Origin: CAXBMB01 sp052078155
Lineage (GTDB): Bacteria > Pseudomonadota > Alphaproteobacteria > Kiloniellales > DSM-21159
Direction of reading: 5' to 3'
Length of the DNA stretch: 64,000 nucleotides
Assembly: GCA_052078155.1 (NCBI GenBank)
Contig: JBQJBP010000001.1
Location: 1,178,001-1,242,000 of the forward strand
Position 1 is the first letter of the stretch. Every line of letters starts with the position of its first letter. The translations under genes were made by a program, and so were the position numbers. This document shows, one piece after another, positions 51,826 through 61,262 of the stretch. The notes under the pieces were generated by a model, which did not search any database, was not told the DNA's origin, and saw only the letters and a program-made list of their open reading frames with translations.

Positions 51826-52368
51826 TTAAGCTGCGTTTTCTTTTTCATTGTAGCGGGCAATGGCTTCTTCGATCATGCGAGAAGCTTCGCCGGGCTCACC
51901 CCAATGCTGGATTTCAACCCACTTGCCGGTCTCCAGATCTTTGTAGTGCTCAAAGAAGTGGCCGATCTGGTCAATCAGGATCCGGGGCAGATCACGCCAG
52001 GATTTCACGTTGGTGTAATAGGGGTGCAGCTTGTCAACGGGAACGGCCAGGATCTTTTCATCCTGTCCGGCTTCGTCATTCATGACCAGAACGCCAACAG
52101 GACGGGCCCGCAGGACAGAGCCGGGAACCACAGGCACGCGACCGGCAACCAACACGTCAACGGGATCGCCATCGCCGGAAAGTGTATGGGGAACAAAGCC
52201 ATAGTTGCAGGGGTAGAACATGGCGGTGTGCAGGAAACGGTCCACGTAAAGGGCACCGGAGTCCTTATCCAGTTCGTACTTCACCGGATCGCCCCCGATG
52301 GGAACTTCGATGATGACATTAACGTCGTTAGGGGGATTGTCGCCAACGGGGATTTTACTGATGTCCAT
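51826..52368 (-). CDS. ppa: Inorganic pyrophosphatase
   Basis: A 180-residue family I soluble pyrophosphatase. The diagnostic metal site GDGDPVDVLV is present, with IIEVPIGGDPVKYELDKDSGALYVDR before it and NYGFVPHTL between. The length is usual for bacterial enzymes (about 175-180). It removes pyrophosphate made during polymer synthesis. Single gene with its own terminator. Confidence 0.97.
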   Translation of the reverse strand: MDISKIPVGDNPPNDVNVIIEVPIGGDPVKYELDKDSGALYVDRFLHTAMFYPCNYGFVPHTLSGDGDPVDVLVAGRVPVVPGSVLRARPVGVLVMNDEAGQDEKILAVPVDKLHPYYTNVKSWRDLPRILIDQIGHFFEHYKDLETGKWVEIQHWGEPGEASRMIEEAIARYNEKENAA

Positions 52369-52477
52369 GGTTCTCTGTCTCTTCGACTAAGATCAACTAC
52401 TTGAGTCAGATTTCTGCAGGCTTCACCTCACAGGTGTTGCCGACCAACGTTCAAATCTGCCTCGTTGCTACAGTTAT

Positions 52478-52534
52478 GAGCACGATCGGTTAAGTTTGTC
52501 CTGCCAGGCGTGACAAACCTAACCGATCATGCTC
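52478..52534 (-). repeat. Element-related hairpin with long near-perfect arms
   Basis: Arms of 23 bp (52478-52500 and 52512-52534) start and end with the element's left motif GAGCA.GATCGGTTA. The two mismatches are G-U pairs if the RNA is read from the minus strand, which is the strand of the flanking manC and ppa genes. Only the hairpin module is present. It may act as a terminator-like structure after manC, though no T-run follows. Confidence 0.7.
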
Positions 52535-52646
52535 CCGGGGCCGGTCTTCCGGCCTTTATCCTGGATCCGGCAAAACCCCTGGGGTTCTGTGGTTCCTTGC
52601 AGTGACCTTCCCGAAGGAAGCGTCCCTGAAACGCTACGAAATCGCC

Positions 52647-54095
52647 TCAATCGCCTTCATTACGTCCATAGACATCCTCCAGGCGGACAATGTCATCCTC
52701 GCCCAGATAGGCGCCTGACTGAACTTCAATCAACTCCAGGGGAATCTTACCCGGATTGCTGAGACGGTGTTTTACGCCGAGCGGGATATATACAGATTGG
52801 TTCTCTTGGAGCAATAGCTGCTCTTCACCCTTTTGCACTTGGGCCGTCCCGCGCACCACAACCCAATGCTCTGCACGGTGGTGATGCAACTGTAGGCTGA
52901 GTTGCTCACCTGGCAGCACCAGGATGCGCTTGACCTGATAGCGTTCACCTGTGGCCAGAGATTTGTACCCACCCCAGGGCCGGTAAACCTGAGCATGGGT
53001 TTTGCGTTCACTCCGGTCTTTGCTCTTTAGCCAGTCGACGACCTGTCGAACCTGCTGGACCTTGCTCTTGTCAGCGACCAGAACGGCATCCTCAGTTGCC
53101 ACGACAACCATATCCTGCGCCCCTACAACCGCCGTAAAGGGCCCGTCACTGCGCACAAAGGACTCCTGGCTGTCCAGCAACAGAACGTCGCCGCGGCTGC
53201 TGTTGCCCGCGTCGTCCTTGTCCGAGACTTCCCACAGGCCGTCCCAGGACCCCAGATCGTTCCAGGCAAGAGACAGGGGCACAACCGCCCCCTTGTCTGT
53301 GGCCTCCATGATCGCGATGTCGAAAGACGCATCTGGTCCGGCTTCAAAGGCGTTTCGCCCCAGACGCAGGAAAGACAGGTCTGCATCGCCTTCCTGCAGG
53401 GCGGCTTTGGCCGTTGCCAGGACCTCAGGAGCATGGGCCTGCAATTCAGACAGAACGTCGGCAATCCCCATCAGGAATATGCCTGCGTTCCAGTAGGTAT
53501 CTCCCTGGTCGATCAGTTCCTGAGCTTTGGTTTCATTGGGCTTTTCCAGAAAGCGGTCAATGGCATAGCTGCTGACCTGCCCCTCTGGTGCCGCGCCAAG
53601 ACTGGCCCCCCGCTGGATGTAGCCATACCCCGTTGAGGGGCGGGTTGGCTCGATCCCGAAGGTCACCAGACAGCCCTTGTCTGTCGCCGCCAAACCGGCC
53701 TGCAACGCCGCTTCATAGGCCTGACCCGTGGACATCACATGATCCGACGGCAGGACCAGCAGAGCGCCCTCTTCTCCCTTGTCCGCCAGATAGGCCGCAG
53801 CCACGGCAACCGCCGTGGCCGTACCGCGCCCGACAGGCTCCAGAACGATCGCGGCCGGCGTGATGCCCAGCTCCCGCAGTTGCTCGGCCACCAGAAAACG
53901 CTGTTCCTCATTGCCGATCACCAAAGGCGGGGCAAAGAGGTCACCGGACACCCGCAAAGCCGTTTCCTGGAACAGAGACTTTTCCGTCACCAGATCCTGA
54001 AACTGTTTGGGAAAAAGAGAGCGTGAAACGGGCCAGAGCCGCGATCCAGCTCCCCCTGCCAGAATAACTGGGTGGATTTTATGAGGTCCGCTCAT
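52647..54095 (-). CDS. manC: Mannose-1-phosphate guanylyltransferase/mannose-6-phosphate isomerase
   Basis: A 482-residue bifunctional protein. The N-terminal nucleotidyltransferase has AGGAGSRLWPVSRSLFPKQF (residues 14-33) and FLEKPNETKAQELI; the C-terminal cupin-type isomerase has LSLQLHHHRAEHWVVVRGTAQV and GVKHRLSNPGKIPLELIEVQSG. It makes GDP-mannose from fructose-6-phosphate-derived mannose, a precursor for surface polysaccharides. It opens a region of surface-related genes (sulfotransferases, glycosyltransferase). Confidence 0.94.
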   Translation of the reverse strand: MSGPHKIHPVILAGGAGSRLWPVSRSLFPKQFQDLVTEKSLFQETALRVSGDLFAPPLVIGNEEQRFLVAEQLRELGITPAAIVLEPVGRGTATAVAVAAAYLADKGEEGALLVLPSDHVMSTGQAYEAALQAGLAATDKGCLVTFGIEPTRPSTGYGYIQRGASLGAAPEGQVSSYAIDRFLEKPNETKAQELIDQGDTYWNAGIFLMGIADVLSELQAHAPEVLATAKAALQEGDADLSFLRLGRNAFEAGPDASFDIAIMEATDKGAVVPLSLAWNDLGSWDGLWEVSDKDDAGNSSRGDVLLLDSQESFVRSDGPFTAVVGAQDMVVVATEDAVLVADKSKVQQVRQVVDWLKSKDRSERKTHAQVYRPWGGYKSLATGERYQVKRILVLPGEQLSLQLHHHRAEHWVVVRGTAQVQKGEEQLLLQENQSVYIPLGVKHRLSNPGKIPLELIEVQSGAYLGEDDIVRLEDVYGRNEGD

Positions 54096-54284
54096 GCTCT
54101 ACTCGCTCATCCGGTTTTTTGCTGTCTACAAAGACCGTCAGACGCCTGACTTGTCGCGATGAGATTACAACAGGGCGATAAGGAAAGGCAGTCCAATCGT
54201 CAAAATGCCTTAAGCCAGAGTGCCCCGCCTCTCCCTTCCCTCAGAATAGAACAGCAGGGCACCTATGGCTTAAACAATGGCGCC

Positions 54285-55184
54285 TTAGGCAGAAAGATAG
54301 TTCAAAGAAGTCAGCAGGCCTTTGGCGCGCTGATTGATGATGCCAATGGCTTCATCCTTCAGGTCTTTGACCCCGTCCCCGACCATGCCGCGGCGCAGGA
54401 AAGATTGCTTGTCTTCCTCTCCTTTCTTGCGCCCGCCAGAAAGTTTTTCAAAGGAAGCCGTATCCACACAGGCCTTTACAACTTCAGCATCAGCATCACA
54501 GCCAAGGCGGTCAAAAATGCGCGCCATTTCCTCTTCGGGTCGGGCATGCAAATCCTCGTAGCGCACTTCAATGTAGCTGTCCGGATGGTTGTCACCAAAG
54601 CCACGGGCTTTTTCTACGTTGCTGGCCCACATGTTGATGTAGCGATCAACAAAATCCAGGTGATCTGGCGTGGCAGGATCAATGGCTTTTTCATAGCCAG
54701 CCCGATAGGCGTGGTGCAGCTGAGAAACCACCACGTCACGACCATCGCGGATTATGTGGACAAGTTTGCAATTGGGGAAGGCCCTGTAGAAGAACTCAGG
54801 ATAGAGGGCAGAACGAGGAGTTTTGTCCCCGACGCACTTGATTTCCGGCCCGATTTCCCGTTGCCCCAACATCATGGAAATGAAGGAAATCATCAGAAAA
54901 TTGAAGGACTGGGCATTGGCAGGGCTGTAATAGGGTTTGTCGTCATAAACCTGGCGCCGGACAATGCCCTGTTGATTGTTGTACTCTTCGTAGAGCTTGC
55001 TCAGTTTAGCCGCGAAGGTGTCAGCGAAATGTCCTTCACCGGAGCAAAGCACTTCGGGATGAGAATCCAGCAGACGCTGCAGCCAGGTGGTACCGGACTT
55101 GGGTGCCCCCATTACAAAAAACAGCTGTTTTTCCCGCAGTGCCTGGATGGCCTCTGCCTGCTGCCGATACTGCTGATTGTCCAT
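54285..55184 (-). CDS. Sulfotransferase family protein
   Basis: A 299-residue PAPS-dependent sulfotransferase with the 5'-phosphosulfate loop MGAPKSGTTWLQ (residues 25-36), the 3'-phosphate motif LVHIIRDGRDVVVSQLHHA (about 128-146) and a catalytic-type His nearby. It is not close to the two paralogues at 4-6 kb and looks more like cytosolic sulfotransferase domains (Sulfotransfer_1/3). It stands between manC and the hlyD gene, so a sulfated surface glycan or protein is a reasonable guess. Start ATG with GGGACGAATG context. Confidence 0.88.
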   Translation of the reverse strand: MDNQQYRQQAEAIQALREKQLFFVMGAPKSGTTWLQRLLDSHPEVLCSGEGHFADTFAAKLSKLYEEYNNQQGIVRRQVYDDKPYYSPANAQSFNFLMISFISMMLGQREIGPEIKCVGDKTPRSALYPEFFYRAFPNCKLVHIIRDGRDVVVSQLHHAYRAGYEKAIDPATPDHLDFVDRYINMWASNVEKARGFGDNHPDSYIEVRYEDLHARPEEEMARIFDRLGCDADAEVVKACVDTASFEKLSGGRKKGEEDKQSFLRRGMVGDGVKDLKDEAIGIINQRAKGLLTSLNYLSA

Positions 55185-56028
55185 TCGTCCCGCTTCTTTT
55201 GCTTGTTAGAAGGCCCGCGCCCACTCACTGAGCAGCTGTGCACGTGCCTGACCGACGTCAATTCATATTCTCGTCCGGGCCTGTTTCAAAAAGCCAAAAG
55301 GAAGCCCCTCTTTAGCCCTTGGTCAGAAACCCTGCTCGACCTTCGGTCTGCAGCCCCAAAACTGCTCTTCTTCTGCCAGTGTTAACGCAGGAAAATCAAG
55401 GTTTTCTTGGATTTTTGCGGGCACAGAGGGTTCAGAGCGGCTGAAAAGGGACGCCCGGCTTCTTGAGCAATGCAAAAAGGGCGACAGGTAACCATGCGGA
55501 CAAGAGGAAAACTAAGAAGGCACAGCAATCAATTCATCGCTCACAGCCTCTCTCCAAAGGTCATAAAATTGCTGTAATTTCAAGTTATTGGACTTGCTAG
55601 ACCCCAGGAAACAGAAGTAAATCAAAGGCAGGCAATGACAGAACTGATCACCTCAGTTCTGATCCCCCCCTGACTAACAAACGAATATGATAAGGTCAGG
55701 ATCAGGGTTGACAGCAGGTTTCGTCATTCAGAATTCGCTGGATCATCTCGCAACGCGGGCAAAACGCTGAAGATGACAGCCGTCGAGCTGATCTGAACCG
55801 CCTGAAACCTGGCACGCTCGCAGACCAAATTCCCGAAATGCCCAAGGTGGATCGGCTTTACGGAACAGACTGATAACCCGCTGACCTTGATCCCGCCCAC
55901 GAAACACCAGCTTTAGGTCACGCCTTCTCTTGAAAAATTGACTGTCAAGCGACAGGTCAAGAGTTGTAAAGTCCCCAGCGCTAACGAGTTCATCACTGAA
56001 CGCAGTCGAATACAGGACCGACCCGATA
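55185..56028. other. Long gene-poor region upstream of the hlyD-type gene
   Basis: 844 bp with no gene I can support. The usual partner of hlyD, a type I secretion ABC ATPase, is not here, and no remnant of its Walker motifs is visible. A TTGACA hexamer occurs at 55708-55713, without a convincing -10. The minus-strand frame at 55743-56060 encodes 105 residues but overlaps the hlyD start and has no recognised match. Confidence 0.45.
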
Positions 56029-57372
56029 ATGAAACTACTGACTGATGCCTCCTTTCCCACCCAGGCTCAGGGAAGCAATCTTGATCAACGTGTCCGGCGA
56101 CAGATTTTAGCCGGCGTGGTCGTGGTTGGGTCGTTGTTCGGTGGGGTCGGTGTCTGGGCTGCAACAGCACCACTGGAAGCAGCCGCCATCGCACCGGGGT
56201 CGGTTATGGTATCCAGTGCCAACAAGACCATCCAGCATCTGGAAGGCGGCATTGTTTCGGAGATCCTGGTCCAGGAAGGCTCTCTGGTCGAACAGGGCGA
56301 CGTTCTGGTGCGCCTGGACAAGACCAAGGCCCGCGCCCAGGTGCAACTGCTCGAAGGACGTTACTGGACCTCTTTGGCAACGGGCCTCCGGTTGCTGGCA
56401 GAACGAGACGACCTGCCGGAGATGGAACTGACCGATGAGCTTATGGAAGCCATGGTTGCCGACCCGCAGGTGGAAGAACTGGTACGAGGTCAGGAGCGTC
56501 TGTTTAAGGAACGACGCGCCGCCAAAGAAGGCGAAACAGAAATCCTGAAAAAGCAGATTGAGCAGCTGAACCACGAGATTGTGGGACTGGAAGCTCAAAA
56601 AACTGCCGTAGATAAGCAGCTTAACTATATCAAAGAAGAAGTCGCCGACGCGCTGGTGTTGTTCAACAAGGGACTGGAGCGTCGCCCGCGAGTGTTGGCG
56701 CTTCAGCGTCGCGAGGTAGAGCTGGAAGGCTCAAGCGGCAACTTCATTGCCAACATCGCCCGCTCCCGCCAGCGCATCGCCGAATCCGAGCAGCGCATCT
56801 TGCAGATTTCCACCGACTTCAAAACACAGGTCGTGGGGGATCTCCGCCAGATCAAAGATGAGTTTTACGAAACCCAGGACCGGCTGGCAGCCTCCCGTGA
56901 TATTCTGGAACGGACCGATATCATTGCACCCCAGTCCGGCTACGTGCTGAACCTCGAGCATCACACACCTGGCGGTGTGATCCGCCCGGGTGAACCGATC
57001 CTCAACATCGTTCCCAACCTGGACGAGTTTAAGATCAACGCCAAGATCTCTCTGCAGGACATCAACGTTGTACATCCCGGACAGGAAGCCGAAATCAGGC
57101 TGACTGCCTACAGCGCCCGCAGCACTCCCACGGTACCGGGCACCCTCACCTACATCTCGGCCGACCGTCAGGTCGATGAAGCCACCGGAATGCCGTACTA
57201 TGAAGCCCATCTTGAGGTGGAAGCAGAAGACATTTCTGCCCTGGGGGAAGACGTAAAGCTCTATCCTGGTATGGCAGTGGACGCCATGATCAAAACCGGA
57301 GAACGGACGGTGATGGACTATGCTCTGGCACCTTTGACGTCCTCGCTCTGGTCCGCCTTTACAGAACAGTAA
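56029..57372 (+). CDS. Type I secretion membrane-fusion protein (HlyD family)
   Basis: A 447-residue periplasmic adaptor. A short cytoplasmic N-terminus leads to one membrane helix (about residues 25-47), then half a lipoyl domain (HLEGGIVSEILVQEGSLVEQGD, near 70-91), a coiled-coil hairpin (about 110-290) and the second lipoyl half with DIIAPQSGYVLNL. The C-terminal beta domain has GMAVDAMIKTGERT. This matches PrtE/HlyD proteins that link an ABC exporter to a TolC channel. Neither partner is in the window. The RTX protein gene at 61.6-63.4 kb is a plausible cargo. Confidence 0.92.
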   Translation: MKLLTDASFPTQAQGSNLDQRVRRQILAGVVVVGSLFGGVGVWAATAPLEAAAIAPGSVMVSSANKTIQHLEGGIVSEILVQEGSLVEQGDVLVRLDKTKARAQVQLLEGRYWTSLATGLRLLAERDDLPEMELTDELMEAMVADPQVEELVRGQERLFKERRAAKEGETEILKKQIEQLNHEIVGLEAQKTAVDKQLNYIKEEVADALVLFNKGLERRPRVLALQRREVELEGSSGNFIANIARSRQRIAESEQRILQISTDFKTQVVGDLRQIKDEFYETQDRLAASRDILERTDIIAPQSGYVLNLEHHTPGGVIRPGEPILNIVPNLDEFKINAKISLQDINVVHPGQEAEIRLTAYSARSTPTVPGTLTYISADRQVDEATGMPYYEAHLEVEAEDISALGEDVKLYPGMAVDAMIKTGERTVMDYALAPLTSSLWSAFTEQ

Positions 57373-57446
57373 GACCGGCCATTCCCCGGCAGCAGCGGGA
57401 CGTCAACAACGGACAATCGGGCCTCTATGCGGTCCAGATACAACAA

Positions 57447-57485
57447 GAGGGAGGATCAGCTAGACCTGATCCCCCCTCTTTTTTT
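57447..57485 (+). terminator. Rho-independent terminator after the hlyD-type gene
   Basis: GAGGGAGGATCAG (57447-57459) pairs with CTGATCCCCCCTC (57466-57478) with one mismatch and is followed by seven T on the plus strand. Confidence 0.9.
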
Positions 57486-57499
57486 GCTTTTCGCCCATC

Positions 57500-57562
57500 G
57501 AGGCAAACTGATGTTTCAAGTGTCATCACATCGTGAGGCCACTTGAAGCCGATTTGACTCTA
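57500..57562 (+). repeat. Dispersed intergenic element, right module with the end inside a stop codon
   Basis: Matches the right module (GTTTCAAGTGTCATCACATCGTGAGGCC, then GAAGCCGATTTGACTCTA in part). The bases CTCTA at 57558-57562 give the TAG stop of the minus-strand glycosyltransferase. The hairpin module is not visible; the strong hlyD terminator lies in its place. Confidence 0.75.
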
Positions 57563-58819
57563 AGCCAGCACAGGTTCGTGAGCACTGGCCACCAATGGCG
57601 GGGTCTTTCCGTCGATCAACGCCTGAATCACTGCCAACTGACTGGGCAAAGCGATGCGCTTAAGGTCGTAATTGTCGATGATAAACTGCCGGGCGTTTTC
57701 CCGGATGTGCGTCATCTGATCCGGATCTTCCAGAACTTCCTCTACCTTGTCTGAAATCTCCTGCGGATTGAAGAAATCCACCAGGAAGCCATTTTCACCA
57801 TCCGTGATGACTTCCTGAACCGGAGAGGTATTGGAGGCCACCAGACAGCAACCCATGGACATGGCTTCGAGCACAGACCAAGACAGAACAAAGGGGTAGG
57901 TCAGGTAAACATGAACATTTGAAACCTGCATGATCTTCATGAAGTCGGCGTAAGGCACCCGACCGACAAAGTGAACCCGATCCAGATCCACCTGAATGTC
58001 CTTCATCAGCACTTCACGCCAGGATTTACCATCCTTGGGACGACGGCCGTAGCTGACATCATCGCCGCCAATCAGGATAAACTCCGCATTGGGACGCCGA
58101 CGCGCCATGTCTTCCAAGGCTTTCACATACATATGAAAGCCGCGATAGGGTTCGAGGTTGCGGGAAATGTAGGTGATGACTTCATCGTCTTTGCCCACGG
58201 TCTTTCCATTGGGCAAAGTGAACCGAACTTCCGGGTTGGGCTGCAGTTTTTCCGTATCCACACCTTCATGGATAACCGAAATCTTCGGTTTGTACTCTTC
58301 CGGATAGAGAGAATGCTGCCATTTGGTGGGGGATAATCCCCAGTCCCCGCTCTCCAGACAGAGCATGTTCACAGAGTTTCGCACCCGCATGCGCAGGATA
58401 TCGTCGATTTCAACTTTTACTGAGGGGTCAAAGCCAATGTCCGCCCCCTTGGCCCTGTAGAAAAACTCGTAGTAGTTCAACAGGGGCACGTCAGGCCAGA
58501 TGTCTTTGATAAAGATCGTCTCACCCCAGCCACAGTGACCGACAATGACGTCGGGATTGAAGCCGCGTTTGCGCAGTTCAAGAGCCTGGCGGGCTGCGGA
58601 CTGGCCGTAGAGCACAGCAGATTCCAAGCCCACCACATAAGGATGGGTTTGTTTGCCCGGATCACGCGTGGGTTTATGAAGAACTTTTTTTACCCCGGGG
58701 ATATCGTAGTTCGTGTTTTTGGTCAGGAAAACAACCTGGTTACGGTTGTCGCTGGCCAGAACACGCGCCAGATGTTTGAACTGTCCCGGGAAATTCTGAT
58801 GAATAAAAAGGATCTTCAT
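57560..58819 (-). CDS. Glycosyltransferase family 1/4 protein
   Basis: A 419-residue GT-B-fold glycosyltransferase. The N-terminal half starts MKILFIHQNFPGQFKHLA, diagnostic of the Gly_trans_4_3 family; the nucleotide-sugar half has ITYISRNLEPYRGFHMY (about 230) and MGCCLVASNTSPVQEVITDGENGFLVDF (about 335-362). It probably adds a hexose to a surface polysaccharide or to a protein. The ATG at 58819 follows the family start; an upstream ATG at 58915 would add 32 residues without match. The stop codon is formed by an intergenic element. Confidence 0.9.
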   Translation of the reverse strand: MKILFIHQNFPGQFKHLARVLASDNRNQVVFLTKNTNYDIPGVKKVLHKPTRDPGKQTHPYVVGLESAVLYGQSAARQALELRKRGFNPDVIVGHCGWGETIFIKDIWPDVPLLNYYEFFYRAKGADIGFDPSVKVEIDDILRMRVRNSVNMLCLESGDWGLSPTKWQHSLYPEEYKPKISVIHEGVDTEKLQPNPEVRFTLPNGKTVGKDDEVITYISRNLEPYRGFHMYVKALEDMARRRPNAEFILIGGDDVSYGRRPKDGKSWREVLMKDIQVDLDRVHFVGRVPYADFMKIMQVSNVHVYLTYPFVLSWSVLEAMSMGCCLVASNTSPVQEVITDGENGFLVDFFNPQEISDKVEEVLEDPDQMTHIRENARQFIIDNYDLKRIALPSQLAVIQALIDGKTPPLVASAHEPVLA

Positions 58820-58931
58820 ACTTTGTCCATTCCAACTGGCTGCTGATCTATCCCAGACATTCTCTGCTCTTTGGTTACCAGGACCCTCGTGAGAGCCAGG
58901 CAAGAGAGCAAACAATTTTACGTAGCAAGAC

Positions 58932-58970
58932 TAGAGTGTGATCGGCGGTAGTAGAAGCGCTTTACAAGCG
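58932..58970 (+). repeat. Dispersed intergenic element, left fragment
   Basis: TAGAGTGTGATCGG followed by GTAGAAGCGCTTTACAAGCG resembles the left half of the hairpin module. It breaks off soon after. Weak, but in the same kind of position between genes. Confidence 0.45.
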
Positions 58971-59069
58971 ACGTGTTTGCAAAGAGCCTTTCAGAATCAA
59001 AGGATACAACCGATCTGAGAATGGGAGGCGCATAGTTTCAAACGCTTCCCCTTTCTAATCTTACAAAAA

Positions 59070-61262
59070 TCAGGATTCTGACGGAGCCGGGCCAACCGCA
59101 CCTGCGTCCAGCACTTCGTTAAGCGGACCCAGCCATTCCGCGTAACGGCGCCATTTCTCCACAGAGTGCTGATACAATGGCTGGCGAACCTGGGATACGG
59201 AAGCAGTCTTCACCGCCCGCTCAGTTTTGTAGAACTCTTCCAGCTTGTCGCTCCAGTCCAGTCCTACAAACTCCAAAAGCTCGCGAACTGTTGTCTCAAA
59301 GTCGGTCGTGAGTTTCTCGTAATCCAGTTCAAAGATCTGTCCGGGCAGCACTTCATGCCAATGCTGCATCATGCGTTCATGATCGTTGAGGTGTTTGCCA
59401 AGAGATTCCAGATCAAAAGCGTAGCCCAACCCGCCATGACGGGCTTTGAAGTTCTGGAAGTAATTGGAAACAGCCACGTCGCGAGGATCGCGCTTCAAAT
59501 GGATGATCTTCGCATTCGGCAGCATCATTTTGATCATGCCGATGCGTTGAAAATTGTGCGGCATTTTATCAACGACAAACCGGTGTTCGTCATCCAGTTC
59601 AGATAGCTGGCTGAGGTAGTTAGAGCCAAGGTTCCAGACCTGGCCTTCCTTCATCGCCTTAAGGACCTGCAGGGGGCCCAGATTCTGGTCCTGCTTTTGA
59701 TTGCGCGTCAGCTTCCGGAACATGCCTGCAATATATGGCAACTCCCCGCCTCCAAAGACGTCATCGTGGGTGCAGAGAATCTGCTCAGTCAATGTCGTCC
59801 CGGACCGGGGCATGCCACACACAAAGATCGGTCGATTACTGGGATGTCCCCAGCCTTCACGCAGAGCAAAAAACTCCTTGGTAAAGACTTCCTTCAAGCG
59901 ATCTGTCTGATTTGTATTGCGCTCATTGTCAAAGCGGGTGTTTTTCCAGGAAATCTTGTTGGCTTCGTCAACACACTTGAAAGCGCGCGGGTAGTTCTTT
60001 TGCCGCTCATAGTAGTCAGCCAACGCAAAATTCAATGTCGCGCGTTGCTCTTCAACCACCAGCTTGTTAGAGGCAATTTTCTCCAACAACTCAATCTCCG
60101 CCGGGTCATCTGGTTGCCAGTTATGCTGCAGCGCGTGGGAGAGAGCAGCCGGATTGACTTTGGCTGCCTGCCGATAAAGCTCGATGGCTTCATCGATCTT
60201 TCCAATCCAACTAAGAACCCCACCCAAAGCAATCATGATTGCAGCATCGCCGGGATAAGCCTCCAAAGCGTTGCGTAAATCTTCTTCGGCTTCTTCGTAG
60301 CGGTCCAAATCAGCCAGAATACGACCACGAACCACTTTCAGCTGTTTGGCTTTGGGGTGAGTGGCGATGGCCCGGTCAATGGTTTTCAGGCCTTCTTTGC
60401 CATTTCCAACTTCAGATTGACTCGCAGCAACAAGGCTAAGGGCTTGAAGGTTGTCAGGATCGCTTTCCATGGCCTTCTTAAAGGCCTGCAATGCCCGGGG
60501 GGCCATGCCATTGCGCTGAAAAATGTGGCCCGCATCAATGTAAATGTTGGCGTTTTCAGGATCCAGTTCCTGGGCTTTTTTCAAACTGGTGATGGCCTCA
60601 TCCAGTTCGCCCGCATGATCCTGTACACGCGCCAGTTTGACCTGAAGTGCAGCATTACCAGGATCTTGCTCAATTTCACTCTTAACAGAAGAAATGAGAT
60701 CTTCGGCGCGAGAAAGTGCCAACAAAACGCGTTCACGGCCCTGTTGCGCCTGGAGGAATTCAGTCTTCAAAACAAGAGCGCGTTCATAGAGTTCAAGCGC
60801 TTCTTCGTACTTCCCCAAGCGGACTTTTGCACCGCCCATATTGCTGAGCCATTCCGGGCGTTCGGGCTCCCGGGCAATGGCCTCCTGGTAAAGACGCTCA
60901 CCTTCTTCAACCTCACCCAAAGATGTGCAGAGAGTGGCCAAGCGGCCATAGGTTACGGCATCAGCGTCACCGGTTTCGATGACGTTGTAAAACTCCTTTT
61001 TTGCCTCATCCATGCGCCCCAAAAGCATAAAGGCAAGACCACGATCACTTCGCCAGGCATTGGTGTCAGGCTCAACATTCGTCGCCTGTTCTAACTCTCC
61101 CTCATCAGCTTGCCCCAAAAAGGAGGCAAGCACCGCCCGCACCAAATTACGCTCAGGCGCAGGGGTCAGTTTCCGGCCTTCCTCACTGTCAATCAGCTCC
61201 AGAGCATCATTGAACTGGGCTGTTGTTTGCAGGCTGCGAATTTTGGATAGAGAAAGGGACAT
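59070..61262 (-). CDS. TPR-repeat sulfotransferase
   Basis: A 730-residue protein. Residues about 1-440 are a chain of 10-12 tetratricopeptide repeats (for example VRLGKYEEALELYERALVLK and LGEVEEGERLYQEAIAREPE). The C-terminal 260 residues are a sulfotransferase with FVCGMPRSGTTLTEQIL near 480 and KIIHLKRDPRDVAVSNYF near 585. TPR-sulfotransferases of this shape are known in bacteria and resemble protein-tyrosine sulfotransferase domains, so a peptide acceptor held by the TPR array is possible. It is next to the RTX protein gene; a link is only inference. Confidence 0.9.
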   Translation of the reverse strand: MSLSLSKIRSLQTTAQFNDALELIDSEEGRKLTPAPERNLVRAVLASFLGQADEGELEQATNVEPDTNAWRSDRGLAFMLLGRMDEAKKEFYNVIETGDADAVTYGRLATLCTSLGEVEEGERLYQEAIAREPERPEWLSNMGGAKVRLGKYEEALELYERALVLKTEFLQAQQGRERVLLALSRAEDLISSVKSEIEQDPGNAALQVKLARVQDHAGELDEAITSLKKAQELDPENANIYIDAGHIFQRNGMAPRALQAFKKAMESDPDNLQALSLVAASQSEVGNGKEGLKTIDRAIATHPKAKQLKVVRGRILADLDRYEEAEEDLRNALEAYPGDAAIMIALGGVLSWIGKIDEAIELYRQAAKVNPAALSHALQHNWQPDDPAEIELLEKIASNKLVVEEQRATLNFALADYYERQKNYPRAFKCVDEANKISWKNTRFDNERNTNQTDRLKEVFTKEFFALREGWGHPSNRPIFVCGMPRSGTTLTEQILCTHDDVFGGGELPYIAGMFRKLTRNQKQDQNLGPLQVLKAMKEGQVWNLGSNYLSQLSELDDEHRFVVDKMPHNFQRIGMIKMMLPNAKIIHLKRDPRDVAVSNYFQNFKARHGGLGYAFDLESLGKHLNDHERMMQHWHEVLPGQIFELDYEKLTTDFETTVRELLEFVGLDWSDKLEEFYKTERAVKTASVSQVRQPLYQHSVEKWRRYAEWLGPLNEVLDAGAVGPAPSES

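Noticed and set aside
55743..56060. Minus-strand frame of 105 residues upstream of hlyD
   Set aside because: The residues look somewhat protein-like (Arg-rich middle), but it overlaps the hlyD start, lacks a clear ribosome site and matches no family that I know. Left as unannotated.
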